From positions 1-7,179 of the forward strand of contig CAIYYW010000260.1 in the NCBI GenBank assembly GCA_903930515.1: DNA of 7,179 nucleotides, given 5' to 3'. This document shows, piece after piece, positions 6,538 through 7,179 of this stretch. Below the pieces are notes generated by a model. The model was given only the letters and a program-made list of their open reading frames with translations. It was not told the origin of the DNA and made no database searches. This DNA is from an uncultured delta proteobacterium. Lineage in GTDB: Bacteria; RBG-13-61-14; DRUE01. The position numbers and the translations under genes were made by a program. Numbering within the stretch: position 1 is the first letter of the stretch; each line of letters begins with the position of its first letter.

Positions 6538-7179
6538 TCACAGGCCAAATCCGAACACATCCGCCGGAACATTGTAATTAGTCCCAATCCCAGTCCCAAT
6601 CTGACCAAAATAATTACCGCCCCAGCACTTTACTCCACCGCCGGACATAAGGGCGCAGGTATGGAACATACCAGCCGAGATTGCGCTTACCCCTGAAGCC
6701 AGGCCGTAAACATTAACCGGGACATTGCTATCAGAAGTTGTTCCATTTCCAAGTTCACCAAAATAATTCTCCCCCCAGCACTTAACTCCACCGCTTATGG
6801 TAAGGGCACAGGTATGGCTAGACCCACCCGAGATTGCGCTTACGCCTGAAGCCAGGCCGGAAACATCCACCGAAACATTACTATCAGCAGTTGTCCCATT
6901 CCCAAGTTGACCATAATCGTTCCACCCCCAGCACTTTATTCCACCGCCGGAGGTAAGGGCACAGGTATGAATTTCACCAGCCGAGATTGCAGATCCTTTG
7001 CTCAATCCACAATCACAATCCTCCGGACAGCTATCTCCATCCTCAAAGTAAGGATTGCAAACCGTATCCGGGCAAGCGCCGGGACAATCTTGCGCACAGG
7101 TATTTACATCCTCTCCCGCATAATAATTGCAAACCATATCTCCGCAAGTTCCGGGACAATCCTGGCCACAGGTATCTGG
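6538..7179 (-). CDS. RCC1-repeat protein with Cys-rich repeats, C-terminal part
   Basis: The frame is open from the right edge to a TGA at 6538-6540, giving 213 codons; the N-terminus, with any signal peptide, lies outside. Two consecutive modules are visible. The first (about 55 residues) is Cys- and Asp-rich, with repeated TCxQDCPG and VCN words. The second is three tandem 51-residue RCC1-type units, each with HTCAL, KCWG and GQLGNGT-like words, ending exactly at the third unit boundary. RCC1 units form beta-propeller blades; bacterial versions are often exported and thought to serve in adhesion or binding. The many conserved Cys (in HTC and KCW of each unit) suggest disulphides and hence an extracytoplasmic location; this is inference. 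The function is unknown. Base composition is somewhat less G+C-rich than in the enzyme genes downstream. A 264-base gap separates it from the glycosyltransferase gene, so it is probably a separate unit. Confidence 0.82.
   Translation of the reverse strand, partial: PDTCGQDCPGTCGDMVCNYYAGEDVNTCAQDCPGACPDTVCNPYFEDGDSCPEDCDCGLSKGSAISAGEIHTCALTSGGGIKCWGWNDYGQLGNGTTADSNVSVDVSGLASGVSAISGGSSHTCALTISGGVKCWGENYFGELGNGTTSDSNVPVNVYGLASGVSAISAGMFHTCALMSGGGVKCWGGNYFGQIGTGIGTNYNVPADVFGFGL
6541..6999 (-). repeat. Three tandem 153-base RCC1-encoding repeats
   Basis: The units are 6999-6847, 6846-6694 and 6693-6541, each exactly 153 bases (51 codons). The shared word CAGCACTT recurs on the plus strand at 6623, 6776 and 6929, confirming the period. 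Units are strongly similar at the DNA level as well as in protein. The unit nearest the stop is the most diverged, reading [11 protein letters not shown] where the others read LGNGTT-DSNV. Confidence 0.9.
7015..7173 (-). repeat. Cys/Asp-rich tandem repeats, about 24 residues each
   Basis: Two near-identical units (7173-7102, 24 codons; 7101-7033, 23 codons) and a partial third (7032-7015) encode TCxQDCPGxCxDxVCN followed by an acidic stretch (GEDVN or EDGD). This resembles the Cys-rich, acidic repeats common in bacterial surface proteins. Disulphide formation and calcium binding by the acidic residues are possible but inferred. The array probably continues beyond the right edge. Confidence 0.75.

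Overview
All recognisable genes in this window lie on the minus strand and read from right to left. In transcription order they are: the C-terminal part of a secreted or surface RCC1-repeat protein (6538-7179), a large multi-pass GT-C-type membrane glycosyltransferase (4183-6273), a glycyl radical enzyme of the pyruvate formate-lyase-like family (1596-4121), a creatininase-family metal hydrolase (729-1565), and the N-terminal part of a lipoprotein of the phospholipase D superfamily (1-683). The RCC1 gene and the phospholipase D gene run off the window edges. No tRNA, rRNA, CRISPR array or insertion sequence was recognised.

The sequence suggests an uncultured, anaerobic or microaerophilic bacterium, because an intact glycyl radical enzyme is destroyed by oxygen. 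The phospholipase D protein has a lipobox signal peptide with no Asp after the Cys, which would suit a diderm cell. The sequence does not support a taxon name. DNA is G+C-rich in the enzyme genes and somewhat less so in the RCC1 gene.

The central pair is the glycyl radical enzyme and the creatininase-like hydrolase, separated by 30 bases and probably co-transcribed. The radical enzyme has an intact catalytic Cys423, the adjacent Glu425 typical of eliminases and decarboxylases, and a complete glycyl radical loop (Gly812). No activating radical-SAM enzyme lies in the window, so it must be encoded elsewhere. The hydrolase keeps most metal ligands but lacks the second-half Glu of true creatininase. 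The substrate of neither enzyme can be named. The neighbouring glycosyltransferase and phospholipase D are envelope proteins with no evident link to that chemistry.

The starts share an unusual pattern. None of the four visible start codons has a normally spaced Shine-Dalgarno sequence, and three have a sigma70-like -10 hexamer only 6 to 9 bases upstream. This points to leaderless or nearly leaderless mRNAs and to separate promoters for most of these genes. The one longer gene-free stretch, 6274-6537, holds one such promoter and several small inverted repeats, but no supported gene.
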